This document shows, in pieces, positions 1 through 11,370 of a stretch of 64,000 bases of DNA. The notes under the pieces are model-generated. The model had not been told where the DNA came from. It was given only the letters and a program-made list of their open reading frames with translations, and did no database searches. The DNA comes from Branchiostoma floridae (Eukaryota > Chordata > Leptocardii > Amphioxiformes > Branchiostomatidae). The DNA is taken from positions 12,888,771-12,952,770 of the forward strand of contig NC_049990.1 of the NCBI RefSeq assembly GCF_000003815.2, written 5' to 3'. A program made the position numbers and the translations under genes. Numbering within the stretch: the stretch's first letter is position 1; each line of letters opens with the position of its first letter.

Positions 1-99
1 CTGTATTGATTTTTCAGTAGACTTTAACGTAACCTCTTACCAGCAATGACAAATGTTGCCAGCGGAGCAAAATGACGCCGTTAGATTGATGTCCCAACT

Positions 100-400
100 G
101 GTGGTCATTCATACACAGACGTGATACTTCACGACGTCCGAAGCAACAGCAAATAACAGGTACGTACCCAAGCAGCCGGATATGATTTTGAAAACGGCCA
201 CAGATGTTTCAGGTAGAATCCACCACCTTTCGTCAGTGCCACTATAAAGAGATATCGTTCGACGCAGAGATGTATTCGTATAACAAACCGTCCATAACAC
301 TGTCCACCAAAACAGCATCTCCGCAGCAAAATTCTGTTTCGTAAACGGCTGTTGCCTTCGAGAAGGGTCGTTGCCAAATTTTACAACGCTCATTGCCTTT
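100..400 (-). mobile_element. Penelope-like element fragment (by hammerhead and flanks)
   Basis: On the minus strand this resembles the other two CUGACGA-hammerhead copies (17433-17560, 36280-36425). Shared blocks are a CTCTTTATAGTGGCAC leader, the hammerhead core, then CCGTTTTCAAAATCATATCC and a CTTGGGTA-type segment. No reverse transcriptase is visible here. Assignment to Penelope-like retroelements rests on published hammerheads in that group, not on coding sequence. Confidence 0.45.
192..245 (-). ncRNA. Hammerhead-like ribozyme motif, copy c1
   Basis: The minus strand reads CUGACGA (RC of 230-236), then stem II AGGUG / UACCU around an 8-nt loop, then GAAAC (RC of 206-210), followed by AUC at the expected cleavage triplet. 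CUGANGA and GAA are the conserved hammerhead core. Stem III would be minimal, as in dimeric hammerheads, with a C-A mismatch here. Confidence 0.55.
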
Positions 401-420
401 CTAACGATTCCATTTCCTAG

Positions 421-1060
421 CGACCGATCTTGAATTCCTAGTGCTTGTGAAGTGTCCGTAGCTTCTCGGGACGTTTCTATAATTCATGAAAGAAGGGCCA
501 GATCTTGCTCCACTGGGGGAAGAACAGCAAAGACCTTCTCAGGACTGTAACTCTGTCTTTTACTCAGCCGAGGATACCGCTATGACTGCACAATGACCGA
601 CAGTACAGATCGCCATAAATCATACCGCTACCGTCTTGATCTTTATGGCCATAAACTTCTTCCACTTCCCATGTGGTTAGCGTTTTGAGCGAGACATTTT
701 ATCCGCAAAAAAACTAATGAACATTAATAACATAAAAGCTTGATGCCGTTTTTCACTTGGACCTTGAATGTACAAAATTGTAAGGTCTCTCAGAGTTCAC
801 GACGCATAGTCTTCATTTGCATAGAATTACATTAGTTGAACATCTGAAATAACATAGACAATTTTATCTGATGAAGGCATTTTCTTATCAGTAATGATAG
901 GGAGGGTTTTAAGGCGACCCGTGTGCCTGGCCTGCACTTGGGTTTTTAAGGTGAAGGAGGGGTGTGCACTTCGTTCTCCACTATCTCGTCAACTAACACA
1001 CTAAGTCCTACAGGGGCAACTGTATGCAACGTGTAAGAGGGCCCCAGCAGATGCAGGTTT
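421..1060. other. Intergenic, nothing recognised
   Basis: No ORF with family resemblance, no clear repeat and no RNA gene seen on either strand. Confidence 0.6.
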
Positions 1061-1064
1061 GTTG

Positions 1065-1345
1065 TTTGGAGTTTCCGTCTCCCAGGAGGACGTCCGGCCA
1101 GGCATGCAAACTCCTATCCCTGACTCGTGTGTCAGGTGCGTCATGCCCGAACATGCCCCTATGGCCTGTCACTGTCACAAAAGACCGTCACTGCCACTAA
1201 CCGCAGCTAGGTGCTCATTCACACCTGAGTTTAGTGAGGAAAGTCGTGTAAAGTGCCTTTCCCAAGGGCACAAGATTGGTGACACGGCAGTCGGGTTCGA
1301 ACTCGAGACCAACGCGCTGCCGATTGTGCCACGCCATCTCACACA
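1065..1345 (-). mobile_element. tRNA-derived SINE
   Basis: Read on the minus strand from 1345: a polymerase III A-box-like TGGCACAATCGGCAGCGCG, then a B box GTTCGAACCC, then a conserved SINE body beginning CCTTGGGAAAGGCACTTTAC. The head has no intact cloverleaf, so it is not a functional tRNA gene. The 3' limit is uncertain. Confidence 0.65.
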
Positions 1346-2252
1346 TGTCCACATTTATATAATTTATATTCAACGACGTTCACCTTCACGTAACTTACAA
1401 ATTCCACAAGTATGAATCACCCTCATCAACCACTATTGGATTATAGTATATTGTAACTAATATAAATGTACAAATTATCTTGATTATTTTCATCTATAAA
1501 ATTGAATGTTCTTTTCTTTCTCAAACATGTTACAAATGTCACATGTTTGAATAGTTCTATTATGGAACGATAGGATAACATTTTCTAATTAGTTATTAAA
1601 TAAGATTCGAATTTACATAATTTGAATATATTAGGCACCAAATTAGCTATCTTCATACAAAAAAAGATGAAGATCCGTCAACCTCTTTTTCCTCTTCCAA
1701 CGTCTGGAACTGAATTTGTCTTCTGCAGTAATGTTATAAAGAACGCCGCTAGGGGGCCAAAACCCACATCCCCTTTCCCACCAAAGCTACCTATTATTGA
1801 AATATTAAAGCATGTCTAGAACTCGATATATCAAAATGGAAGTTCAGGGTCAGTAGGCCGAGCCGTTAGAGGGCGCAAATGTAATCGAAGTCTTACCAAT
1901 CCCTATTCCCATGCCAAATATCAATACAATCCATCTAGGGCTTCGCCAGTCATGCTGCCCGTGCACATGCATACACATACACAAATACAAACTTACAAAC
2001 GCTACCGATAACACTAGTCTTTCTTTTGGCTAATAACATACTATATATAGTGAGGGGTAGTATTGGCTTGAATATCACGTCTAATCGTTCAGCTATTTGA
2101 TCAATTTCATGTGAAATAACATCAGTCCTGGTGGATGTTCAACGATCTGGTAATGACAGGATGTTGCCTCAATAACAGCGATCTCATTTCTCTCCGAGTA
2201 ACCTCGACATGGTCCGACATAACATAGTTGATATTCCTGCCCAGACAGCCTT
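1346..2252. other. Intergenic, mostly unrecognised
   Basis: AT-rich. A short piece at 1910-1995 (CAATACAATCCATCTAGGGC followed by CA-rich sequence) resembles the sequence next to the CA/TG microsatellites at 9.7, 18.5, 27.4 and 45.4 kb. No gene seen. Confidence 0.5.
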
Positions 2253-2850
2253 TATTTTATTTCAGCCATACATAGTATGGTGAAATATATTGTATTCGTA
2301 ATGTTTCTTTCTTCTTTCTTTCTTTCTCCTGTCAAATTTTCAAAGTGAATCATCTCCGTCGTTCGTAGACCGAATGACCTGAAATTTGGCACAATGGTAT
2401 ATAGAGTGGACCAATACCCCCATGTATTATTTTTTTTAATGCCTTTAAAATGATTTTATTGAAGATTCTGGGTCATTTTCAGACCTAACTATATTTTAGC
2501 TTCCTGTGCTCTGATAGTAGCACCAAATGACCTGAAATTTGGAGCGGGAGTGCATGGGATATTTATCTAAAGAACCCAGTTTTCATTTTTGTTGTATATC
2601 ACTTCAAAACGACCTATTTCGGGGTTTTACGGGACGCGGAATGTTACGAGAAGGCCGTGGCCTGGCTGCAGTACTGGCACGGAACGATATGATGATGACG
2701 GGACGCGTTTTGGTCATTCTCGGCGTTCAGTGCGTTCCATATATGGCAAACAAAGCAATAACTCCCGCCTTTGGCGACAGGTGTCAGGTGTCAGTCTGCT
2801 AACTAATTGAATTGTGCTGCCAGCGAATCAGCGAAGAGGAAGAAACAGTT
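2253..2850 (+). repeat. Dispersed repeat family R1, copy 1
   Basis: Begins with a palindromic head (TTTCAGCCATACATAGTATG then GTGAAATATATTG). It contains repeated ATGACCTGAAATTTGG blocks and ends with the family's AATTGAATT...CAGCGAATCAGCGAAGAGG tail. Copies 2-4 are at 3544-4265, 6231-7095 and 7385-7705. No coding capacity. A 59-bp LINE tail is inserted at 2639-2697. Confidence 0.7.
2639..2697 (+). mobile_element. 59-bp LINE 3' end with perfect 10-bp target-site duplication
   Basis: Flanked on both sides by ACGGGACGCG (2629-2638 and 2698-2707). One frame reads EKAVAWLQYWHGTI then stop, identical to the C-terminus of the LINE fragment at 49909-50136. It ends in GATGATG, a short tandem tail. 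A complete but severely 5'-truncated retrotransposition event. Confidence 0.85.
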
Positions 2851-3543
2851 CGTCGGCAATGACACAACACTTCTCAAACAAACAGCGAATTTCAAAACTG
2901 AAGCTGATTGGCTAACATTGTCATGTTTATATGTAGACGCAACCATTCAGATTTGAGAGGATTTTGTAATTTATGTTACTCCATAAAAGGTACTGCAAAG
3001 AAAATAGGAAGATAATATGTGAGCATTATTTTGAAAACAGCAATTATACAAATACACAAAATAGATATACGGAAAGAAACTTTTAGGTTTGAGATTTTTA
3101 CGCAGACCTTCTTGAAGATTCCCCCCGGACTCGTCCATTTTTAATTTTACATTACGTCACAGACTCCCGCTAAGTGAATGTAACTTTCTTGTCGCAGCAA
3201 CTGTGCGCCCAAGTCTGCAGTTTTCTGCGCATTTTACGTCAGCTTCTACCCAGTTTCGGTTGTCATCGGTAGCAGAACATCTTCAGGTAAGAAATGGCTA
3301 TCCTTACATTGCTCACTCCGTTGTTAATGTACATTGAAAGGTGTTTTCGTTTGTGAAATTCGTCAAAACAACGTTATATGAGAACTGTGGAACGCCGGAA
3401 CCGCAGGCGAGTGCTGACAAGCTACTGCCGTCGTTGTGTATCTCCGTTTGTTGTCAAAAACACAACTGAAAAAATACTGCTAGACGTCCCTTGCTTCTTC
3501 CCATATTTCTGATGAATGATGATTACTCGCGAGTTTATTTATT
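2851..3543. other. Intergenic, nothing recognised
   Basis: No gene-like ORF, RNA gene or repeat boundary identified. Confidence 0.5.
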
Positions 3544-4265
3544 ATATTTCAGCCATACCATATATGGTATGGTGAAATATATTGTATTCGTAATGTTTCT
3601 TTCTTTCTTTCTCCTGTCAAATCTTCAAATCTAATCATCTCCGTCGTTCCGGGACCGAATGACCTGAAATTTGGCACAAGGGTAGAGTGGGTCAATACCC
3701 AGGTGCTTTTTTCTCATTTTTTTTTTCATATCTGCCTCTTAAATGATTTTATTGAGGTTTAGAACTCAGAAAATGGTTATTGATAAGTATCCTGTTCAAA
3801 TCCACATGTACTGTTTTGTCAGCAGGGTTAGCCCTTTGTAATAGCCATAGGCTAGTTGGGCAGCCCTGGCTGTGTATCCTGAACAGCCAAACCAATAAAT
3901 AAATAAATTGAGGTTTAAAGGTCATGTTTGACCAAAACGGTATATTTTGGCCACCTGAACCCTTGAATTACAATAGAATGACATTTCATTTGGTGTAGAT
4001 AGGCATTAGATAGTTGGTAAAATGATCCATGTAAAATTTTTGGCATAAACCAATATCAAATTATTAATTTCTGCACTTTTCTGAGGGGAAATTGGTTTTC
4101 TTTCGGCCTTCTCCTGTGAACTCCCGTGACCCCAGAGCCCACACGTGCCAGGTGCCAGCGGTCTGGGGAGAGCGAGAGTTAATTGAATTTAAAGAGCCAG
4201 CCAATCAGCGACGAGGAGGGTGAATGCTAGTTAATATTCATAAGCGGGGCCTTGTTATCCCGTAT
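3544..4265 (+). repeat. Dispersed repeat family R1, copy 2
   Basis: Starts with a near-perfect 36-bp palindrome (centre CATATATG at about 3566). It runs through GACCTGAAATTTGGCACAAG and ends AATATTCATAAGCGGGGCC. Interrupted by a retroposon at 3762-3906. Confidence 0.75.
3762..3906 (+). mobile_element. Short retroposon nested in repeat R1 copy 2
   Basis: 145 bp ending in a (AATA)n tail and flanked by the duplicated host sequence ATTGAGGTTTA (3751-3761 and 3907-3917). The interior (GTTAGCCCTTTGTAATAGCC onward) has no ORF. Probably a SINE or a truncated LINE 3' end. Confidence 0.75.
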
Positions 4266-4429
4266 ATACACAAACACAAACAGATGCATATTACACCCTC
4301 ACAGTGGCCATAAGTCACCCTGTGCCCGGTTTGAAATTGTAGTTTGCGAGGATTTGGAGTTCAGACACGGTCATTTGAGCGGTAGCGGACGGTACGCATA
4401 CATTGAACGTTAGAATACAAGTCTGTGTC

Positions 4430-5395
4430 GATGAATTTACCAACATTCCGCAAGGCACTATCATTTTCGGCAGATTTGACTTTGGGGGTTAGTTGAGACA
4501 ATCGAGAAAATGTTACTTGGAAGAAAACGCGGGAAAAGTTTGCGTTTAGTTTTGATACGTAAGTTTGACAGTGGAGAATGCATGTATTTTTCCCGAACAA
4601 ATGTATGTACTTCTAGTGTTGCTGTTGTTCTTTTTTGTACATTCAAATTGTAAGTAACTTTAAACTGCCAGAGTTTGAGCCCAATAAAACACTCTCAGTA
4701 CCAGAGTATCACCACTGACCTCCGAAAGAAACCCCCGAACAAGGTAGAAACTCCTATCTTCCGGGTCTCGCACGCTACGAGCAGGAAATTATAACACTCA
4801 GACAAGATTACGTCCGATGGCTGATTGCATACAAAGTTAAACAAATGAAATATATAGATAAAGCCAAATCAAGTTAACTTGCTGGTCCTAGGATTTTCAG
4901 AAAAGAAATGAAGCGACAGGGTGGTAAAATTCTTGTAAAAATTCGAGACGTCTCCGTTTATGTAATGGCTCATACAAAACAAGAAGAAGATTGAAGCTTT
5001 TAGCTTGAAAAGAAAAAACACTCCTATTACACAGTACCTGCACCTGCTTGACAATTATTAAAACGTATGCCATACTTGATTAAGAAAGAATTCACTGCAA
5101 TAATAAATGTACCCACATCACAAGGAGATTATGACGGTACTTAGGCCTAGTTATCGAAGCGGAAATTGTTGAATGGCGTCATGTAATTTCATGATGAAAA
5201 TCTTCTGAATGGAAGGTGCGTTTTTTTTTTACTCTCGGAAAAATAGGAGCTGCCGCAATCCTTAAAACCAATCAGTTATGCATAGGCGCTCCTGTGGAAG
5301 AATATATTCTTCCATATGGGCCCGGGGCATATTGGGCAAGCTCTGTTTTGACCTGAAATCAATTCACAATATTAGTTCTCTTTTGGAACTTATAT
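4430..5395. repeat. Local duplicated block R2, copy 1
   Basis: Colinear with 8465-9290. Shared landmarks are TAAACTGCCAGAGTTT followed by CCCAATAAAACACTCTCAGT, then ATCTTCCGGGTCT, GATGGCTGATTGCATACAAA and AATCAATTCACAATA. A third partial copy lies in intron 5 of neuroligin A. Small ORFs here are not conserved between copies. Confidence 0.7.
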
Positions 5396-5739
5396 TTGAT
5401 ATAATGCTTATAATATGATTTTTGTATGATGGCATGTTTTGTTGATAGCATATCATGATACGATCTTCGAAAAAGCCTGACTCGTAGAGCCGGCAAGCAG
5501 GCCAATATAACCATACCATTACTTGTGCTTGATTTGAACTTTTGCTTGTAATACTCATGTGGTCATGGTCTCATTTAATTTATTTTTTACAGTTAAAGAT
5601 ATTATAGGAAGGCATTCAACAGCTAAGTCCACATTTTGTTGGTGAAAGAAGCGCAAAAGCGGTCAGGCGGCTGTTCAGAAGAGACACAAGTGAAAAATCG
5701 TTCGACGCTGGAAAAATTTTGAACATCATTTGATGCGTT

Positions 5740-6114
5740 GTGATGGCTGATTTTGCTTACGATTTTGCTTCGATTCACTGCGCTCGTCGTACGATGTGCG
5801 GAATATGCCATCGCAACAAATCGTACGCGCTTTGTGACCGGGGCTCAACCGACAACAACGTGTCGAGTATCAAGGAGCCACATCTAGATGGGATATTCTT
5901 ACATGTGGCACAAGGAACTAAGTTAGTACCGCTTGTCAATGACGCTGTTCCGGTTGATGAATGCTCGGCTGAAGGCTGGAAGTACGTAGACGACATGTTT
6001 TATGCCGAATCCAGACCCAGTACTGTTCCTTCCACGATGCAAAGGGACATTGATGGACTTGTGCAATGGACTGATACCAATCACATGGTCAATTTTTTGA
6101 GTCAGTGCCAATAG
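5740..6114 (+). pseudogene. LINE reverse-transcriptase fragment (YVDD)
   Basis: The frame reads QGTKLVPLVNDAVPV, GWKYVDDMFYAESRP and MQRDIDGLVQWTDTNHM: the RT catalytic YVDD with family-typical flanks. It is from the same LINE family as the minus-strand copy at 51455-52340 (WKFVDDLSLAETR). 5' and 3' truncated; the N-terminal half of this ORF has no RT resemblance and is probably unrelated. Confidence 0.75.
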
Positions 6115-6230
6115 AGTTAATCCAAATAGATGTTAAGTTATATGAGCCATCACTAGTGTTAGAGAGGTCTCTTTTTTACAACGATAATGTATGTATCATT
6201 ATCCATTTTCACATGTATGTTCCCTTTGTT

Positions 6231-7095
6231 ATATTTCAGCCATATGGTGAAATATATTGTATTCGTCATGTTTCTTCTTCTTCTCCTGTCAAATCTTCAA
6301 AGTGATTCATCTCCGCCGTTCCTGGACCGAATGACCTGAAATTTGGCACAGGGGTAGAATGGGCCAATACCTTGATACTTTTTTCTCAGTTTTTTCATAT
6401 CTGCCTCTAAAATGATTTTATTGAGATTTTTTGGTCAATTTTAGACCAAAACCGTATATTTTGGCCCCTGTACCCTGGTATTACAACCAAATGAGCTGAA
6501 ATTTGACAGAGATGTGCCTTGATAATGCCCCCATATAAATTCGATAACACTTTTGGTGTACAGTACAACAAAATGCTTATTTTTGCGATTTTTTGACCAA
6601 TTTTTGACCAAAAAAGGACACTTTTGGCCCCTGTACCCTGGTATTACAACCAAATGAGCTGAAATTTGACAGAGATGTGCCTTGATAATGCCCCCATATA
6701 AATTCAATAACACTTTTGGTGTACAGTACAACAAAATGCTTATTTTTGCGATTTTTGGCCAATTTTTTACCAAAAAAGGACACTTTTGGCTCCTGTACCC
6801 TGGTATTACAATTAAATGAGCTGAAATTTGGTATAGATAGGCATTAGATACTTGGTAACAAGATTCAAGTAAAATTTTTGACATAAACAACTTTAAAATG
6901 ATTAATTTTGGCACTTTTCTGAGGGGAAATTTGTTTTCTTTTGGCCTCCTGGCGTGACCTTCCGTGACCCCGCACAGAGCCACACCTGTGCGCGTCAGCC
7001 GGAGAGTTAATTGAATCAAAGACCTAGCCAATCAGCGAAGAGGAGGCCAAAGGCTAATTAATATTCATAAGCGGGCCCTCATGATCCCGTATATA
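6231..7095 (+). repeat. Dispersed repeat family R1, copy 3, with internal tandem duplication
   Basis: Same head (GCCATATGGTGAAATATATT) and same tail (TAATTAATATTCATAAGCGG) as the other copies. The interior is expanded by a 162-163 bp tandem repeat: CTGTACCCTGGTATTACA recurs at 6468, 6631 and 6793. A 196-codon minus-strand ORF here is a by-product of the repeat. Confidence 0.75.
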
Positions 7096-7395
7096 GCAGT
7101 GTTCCCGCCAGGGGGAGCGAAGCCCGCCTAAGGCTCTCGCATTTTAGACTATTCAGAAGGCTTTATATTGTATCAGTTCTTAGGGGCATATCTATGATAA
7201 TTGCAGCAGTCACTTATCTTCTCTTCAGGAGTTTAGCGTAACACTATTTCAGGTCAAACCGTCAAAGGCAACTAAAAACAAACTTTAACGTTACTGAGTT
7301 CAACAGTACTTATAACTTGTTATCCGAAGTTGAAACGCTAGCGATGGTATTTTCGCTGCGCTGTTAGCTCCGTGCGACTGTTGTTGACGGTCTTA
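7096..7395 (+). repeat. Local repeat R3, copy 1
   Basis: Shares CATTTTAGACTATT, GAAGGCTT, CAGTCACTTA.CTTCTCTTC and TTTGTTGACGGTCT blocks, in order, with 7860-8160. The two copies flank R1 copy 4. Confidence 0.65.
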
Positions 7396-7705
7396 TAACG
7401 GTATATTTTGCACCCCTGTACCCTGGTATGAGTAACATTTGGTATAGATAGGCATAAGATAGTTGGTAAAATGATCCAAGTAAAATTTTTGGCATAAAGT
7501 ACTGTAAAAGGCTTAATTACAGCACTTTTTTTAGGGGAAATTGGTTTTCTTTCGTTCTCCATGCCATGACCTTTCGGACGTTCACCCCACAGAGCCGACA
7601 TCTGCACCTGCGTCTAGCCGGCAGGAAGAGTTAATTCAATTAATGGTTCAGCCAATCAGCGAAGAGGAAAGCGAAGGCTAATTAATATTCATAAGCGGGA
7701 CCACA
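7385..7705 (+). repeat. Dispersed repeat family R1, copy 4 (5'-truncated)
   Basis: Starts inside the family at the CCCCTGTACCCTGGTAT block and ends with TAATTAATATTCATAAGCGG. Confidence 0.65.
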
Positions 7706-7859
7706 CAATACGTTAACTTGAAGACTCAGGCCGTACAGACTTCTCGCCAAGATTTTTTCAAAGCGCCGGACAGGGGTCCGGGGGCCGTCGAATGTCCCTG
7801 GCGGGGTCCAGGGGCAGGGCCACTGTGGGGGGGGGGGGGGGACCCAGGTGGGCGAACCC

Positions 7860-8160
7860 CCCCCGGAAGCTCTTGCATTTTAGACTATTGAGAAGGCTTC
7901 TTTTATCAGTTTTTTTAGGGCCATATCTACGATAATCGTAGCAGTCACTTACTTCTCTTCAGCAGTTTGACTTTAAAATATTTCGGGTCAAAGCTTCAAA
8001 GACAACTAAAACCTCATAAACAACAAGCTTTACTTAGCTCAACAGTAAACAAAAATATTGTACGGGTTACCATCCTTAGTTGAAGCGCTTATTTATAGCG
8101 CTAGTATCTGCGCTGCGCCGTTAGCCGCCGTGCGACTTTTGTTGACGGTCTGATATCCCT
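7860..8160 (+). repeat. Local repeat R3, copy 2
   Basis: Second copy of the block at 7096-7395, preceded by a run of 13 G at about 7830. Confidence 0.65.
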
Positions 8161-8464
8161 ACGTCGCCGCCTCGCTGATATTCCCACGGACATGTTTCAA
8201 GAAGAATACCCAGCAAAAAACGCTATTCTGCGTCAAATTCTATTCTATAAAACATGTGGGACTCAGTGTTACAGTCTAAATATTTTGTAGAAGCACCGCT
8301 GTAGGAAAGAAGGTCCAAGCAATGTAAAACATCACGTAGCATGAAGTTCGCTGTCAACTGGCACACAGCACGTGACTGTTTGAAACTCTAAGTCTAATCA
8401 ACAGCCGTGTTTTATTGATAGCCGGCGGTCCTTTGATGAAGTCGGCGAAAGGTGCGTTAGTTAG

Positions 8465-9400
8465 AAAATCTGCGTTTAGTTTTGATACGTAATTATAAGT
8501 TAGACAGTGGCGAGAATGATTATTTTCTCATCAATATTTCTCTTCAGAATTATTTGAACTTAATTGTACATCTAAACAATTGGCTTACCTGTGCAATGTT
8601 TATATGATTAATGATCAGTGTACTGAAATCATGTGTAACGTATGGCTCCTAGTCAATAGATCAGCATTTTCTCTATAGTGACCACCTGTCTATAGTGGCC
8701 ACATTTCCTAGTGCTGTTGTTGTTTGACATAAACTTTGAACATTTAAATTGTAAGTAACTTTAAACTGCCAGAGTTTCAGCCCAATAAAACACTCTCAGT
8801 GCCAGGGTATGAACAGACTGACCAGACAGACGAAAATAAATCCTCGAACAAGGTTCAATCGTATCTTCCGGGTCTGGCAGGAAGTTGTTAAACTAAAATA
8901 AGAATAGGCTCGATGGCTGATTGCATACAAAGTAAAACAGTTTAACAGTTTTACAGCTTGAAGAAAACAAACGCTCCTTCAGTACCTGCACCTGCTTGAT
9001 AATTATTAAATCGTATGCCCTACTTGAATAAAAAAAGTTCACTGCAATAATAAATGTACCCACATCACAAGGAGCTTATACTTTTTTAAACTTACACCTA
9101 GTTATCGTACTGAAAATTGTTAATGACATTACATGAAGTCATTCAACAATTTTCAGTCATGATGAAAATTTTCTGAATGGAAGGTGTGATTATTGTCATT
9201 TTCTGAAAAATAGAAGCAAGCTCTGTTTTTACCTGGAATCAATTCACAATACCAGTCCACTTTGGGGGATAATGTACTGTTAAGAGGATGTTCCATTTAT
9301 GCGCAGGGGTGATTTGGAACAGTCCAATGTTGCGTGGGAAGGGGTATGGCTGAAATATGCTGTATTTGCTCTTAAGCAAATGTCGGCCTTTCTAGTTTCT
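8465..9400. repeat. Local duplicated block R2, copy 2
   Basis: See 4430-5395. It extends further 3' (GCGCAGGGGTGATTTGGAAC, then ATGGCTGAAATATGCTGTAT), and this extension is what reappears at 30866-31060. Confidence 0.7.
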
Positions 9401-9404
9401 ACAA

Positions 9405-9465
9405 TGTACTTGCAATTAACCTCCGGGCATGAACTTGGAAATAAACTTTATCAATTATTATCTTT
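9405..9465 (+). mobile_element. Retroelement 3' tail
   Basis: CTTGCAATTAACCTCCGGGC followed by an AATAAA signal. A close relative is at 59378-59432 (CTTGCAATTAGCCTCATGGG). Likely the 3' end of a non-LTR element; no coding part visible. Confidence 0.4.
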
Positions 9466-9608
9466 GTCCAATGACAGGTTCATGTCCAACTTATGCGCGT
9501 CACATGCTTGATAGCCCAATCATCTATCATATTTTTTTAAATTCCTAACTATGCCCTCATTACTGATAACTATTTCCATGAAAAATTGAGATATTGTTTC
9601 GGTGTACC

Positions 9609-9658
9609 TGTGTGTGTGTGTTCATGCGTGTGTGTGTGTGCGTGTGTGTGTGTGTCTG

Positions 9659-9691
<33 letters not shown>

Positions 9692-9700
9692 TTGTCTGTT
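9609..9700. repeat. (TG)n microsatellite with associated repeat
   Basis: Interrupted TG tract. The following 150 bp (CAACACAACTCAAGAACCTC, then TGGATGGATTG) matches sequence next to the TG/CA tracts at 18.5, 27.4, 45.4 and 61.0 kb, so the microsatellite probably belongs to a mobile repeat end. Confidence 0.8.
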
Positions 9701-9879
9701 TGTACATGTGTTACCGGATTTTTGTAGTCAACACAACTCAAGAACCTCTGGATGGATTGCGATTATACTTGGTATGCCGGTAGGTGTTGACAAATACAAA
9801 GGTCAAGGTCAAGTTTGCATCCCCCGTATGTGACCTTGTTACTGCAGCAGAATGCCTGTTCTGTGTGTATTCAGATTTA

Positions 9880-11230
9880 CAGAAAAGAAATGTTATGAGA
9901 GGATCCGGTAACAGGAATATGCATTTCTTATACACAGATCCTCTAATACAAAGAAAAATGATTAAAATTAACAAGTGAAACAAAAACAGATACATACATA
10001 ACTACTAAATAAATAATTAAAAACTATACGAACAGTAGTATCACTAGTATGTGCTCACTGGGGAGATTTTGTCAAAATCATCTTAGGAGCATAAATAGCT
10101 ATGGGTATGTTGTATGTAGGTAACTTAGACAGAGATGTACCTAATGAAGTGCAAATTATGCAAATGAGGACTTACATTATTAATTAGGAACATTTTTATT
10201 TGCCATGTTTCCACTATACTGCTAAAATGAATGTAACCTGTGTAATTTATGGCAGGTGGAACGTTAACAGTACCAATTATGTAAATAAGTACCTAATTTG
10301 CATAATTTATGCAAACGAGCTATAACTCTCTTAACTCGTAAATGATTAGACACTCAACACTGTAACTTCTGTAATTTAGTTAAAGGTGTATAAAGATGTA
10401 GTGTTTGCGTAATTTGAATAATCAGAGTATTTGATGGAGATATGCGTTTCAGTTAATTTCGCTTAGGTTATATTTATGTGACGTTTGTGAGCAGCAATGT
10501 TTCTTTTATAACATCACTACTATAGGACTGGCCTAAGATTACTTTCAGTATACATTTGACGTTAAAAAACTGAAATAAGTATTGACACTCGATCAATAGA
10601 CAACCAATTTTAGTGCTGCACTTCTTCTTTTTTCGTGCTGCACTGAGGAAGATATGGAATTAATTACCCATACAAAAGTACTGCTGATCTCGCGCAGACA
10701 GACGGAAATGACTCTTTAATAATAAGGAATTGGTACTGCATGTTGGATTGCTACATGGTTTCAAGCCTCTCGGAACATGTGCGAAGGATAAAAGGCCATT
10801 TCTGAATTTTGATATGCCTTTCTTACTTAATCAACAATAATTTTATACCAACCCAAAAGGCACTAGTGCCTACTAACACATGGAGCATTTGATACGATTG
10901 TGTTGTATAGTTTTGGGATTTTTTGCTTTCAGCGAAACACTTCCGAGCGCACAATTAATTGGTAAAAATGTCCATGCCATTGAAAATGCATTTAAGTGAG
11001 ATTCTTTTAGTGACAGCATGATTTCTTCTTTCTAATGTACCGTGGGTTGTTGCAATTCTTACGAAATATAACCTTATTAAAGGAAAATTCTTACTTAATA
11101 ACACAGGTCAGTTAATCGTACAGTGAATAATCAGGATGAATGTTAAGGAGAAATGAAATTTAACAATGACATATGAAGCTATACCATGAGCCCCCAATAC
11201 ACTGCGATTGGAAAAATCTCAGTTTTTTCT
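9880..11230. other. Intergenic, upstream of neuroligin A
   Basis: AT-rich. The 10.1-10.45 kb part has several ATGCAAAT / ATTTGCAT octamers of a dispersed family. No gene or clear promoter identified. Confidence 0.5.
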
Positions 11231-11239
11231 CCATCTCTT

Positions 11240-11370
11240 CTATATGAAATTTCCGGAATACGTTATTTCTGGATGACGAACTTGCCTTATTTCTGGAGAA
11301 TGGACACGCATTATTTCTGAATAATATATACACGTTATTTCTGGATAATGCAGATACACGTTCATGTAAA
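11240..11370. repeat. Degenerate minisatellite upstream of neuroligin A
   Basis: Four diverged units of about 30 bp built on TTATTTCTGGA (at about 11264, 11287, 11311, 11335), ending about 260 bp before the start codon. Confidence 0.65.

Noticed and set aside
109-393. 94-codon minus ORF
   Set aside because: Overlaps the hammerhead-bearing remnant; the other copies of this remnant do not keep the frame.
6441-7031. 196-codon minus-strand ORF with internal repeats
   Set aside because: Generated by a tandem duplication in a dispersed non-coding repeat; not open in the other copies.
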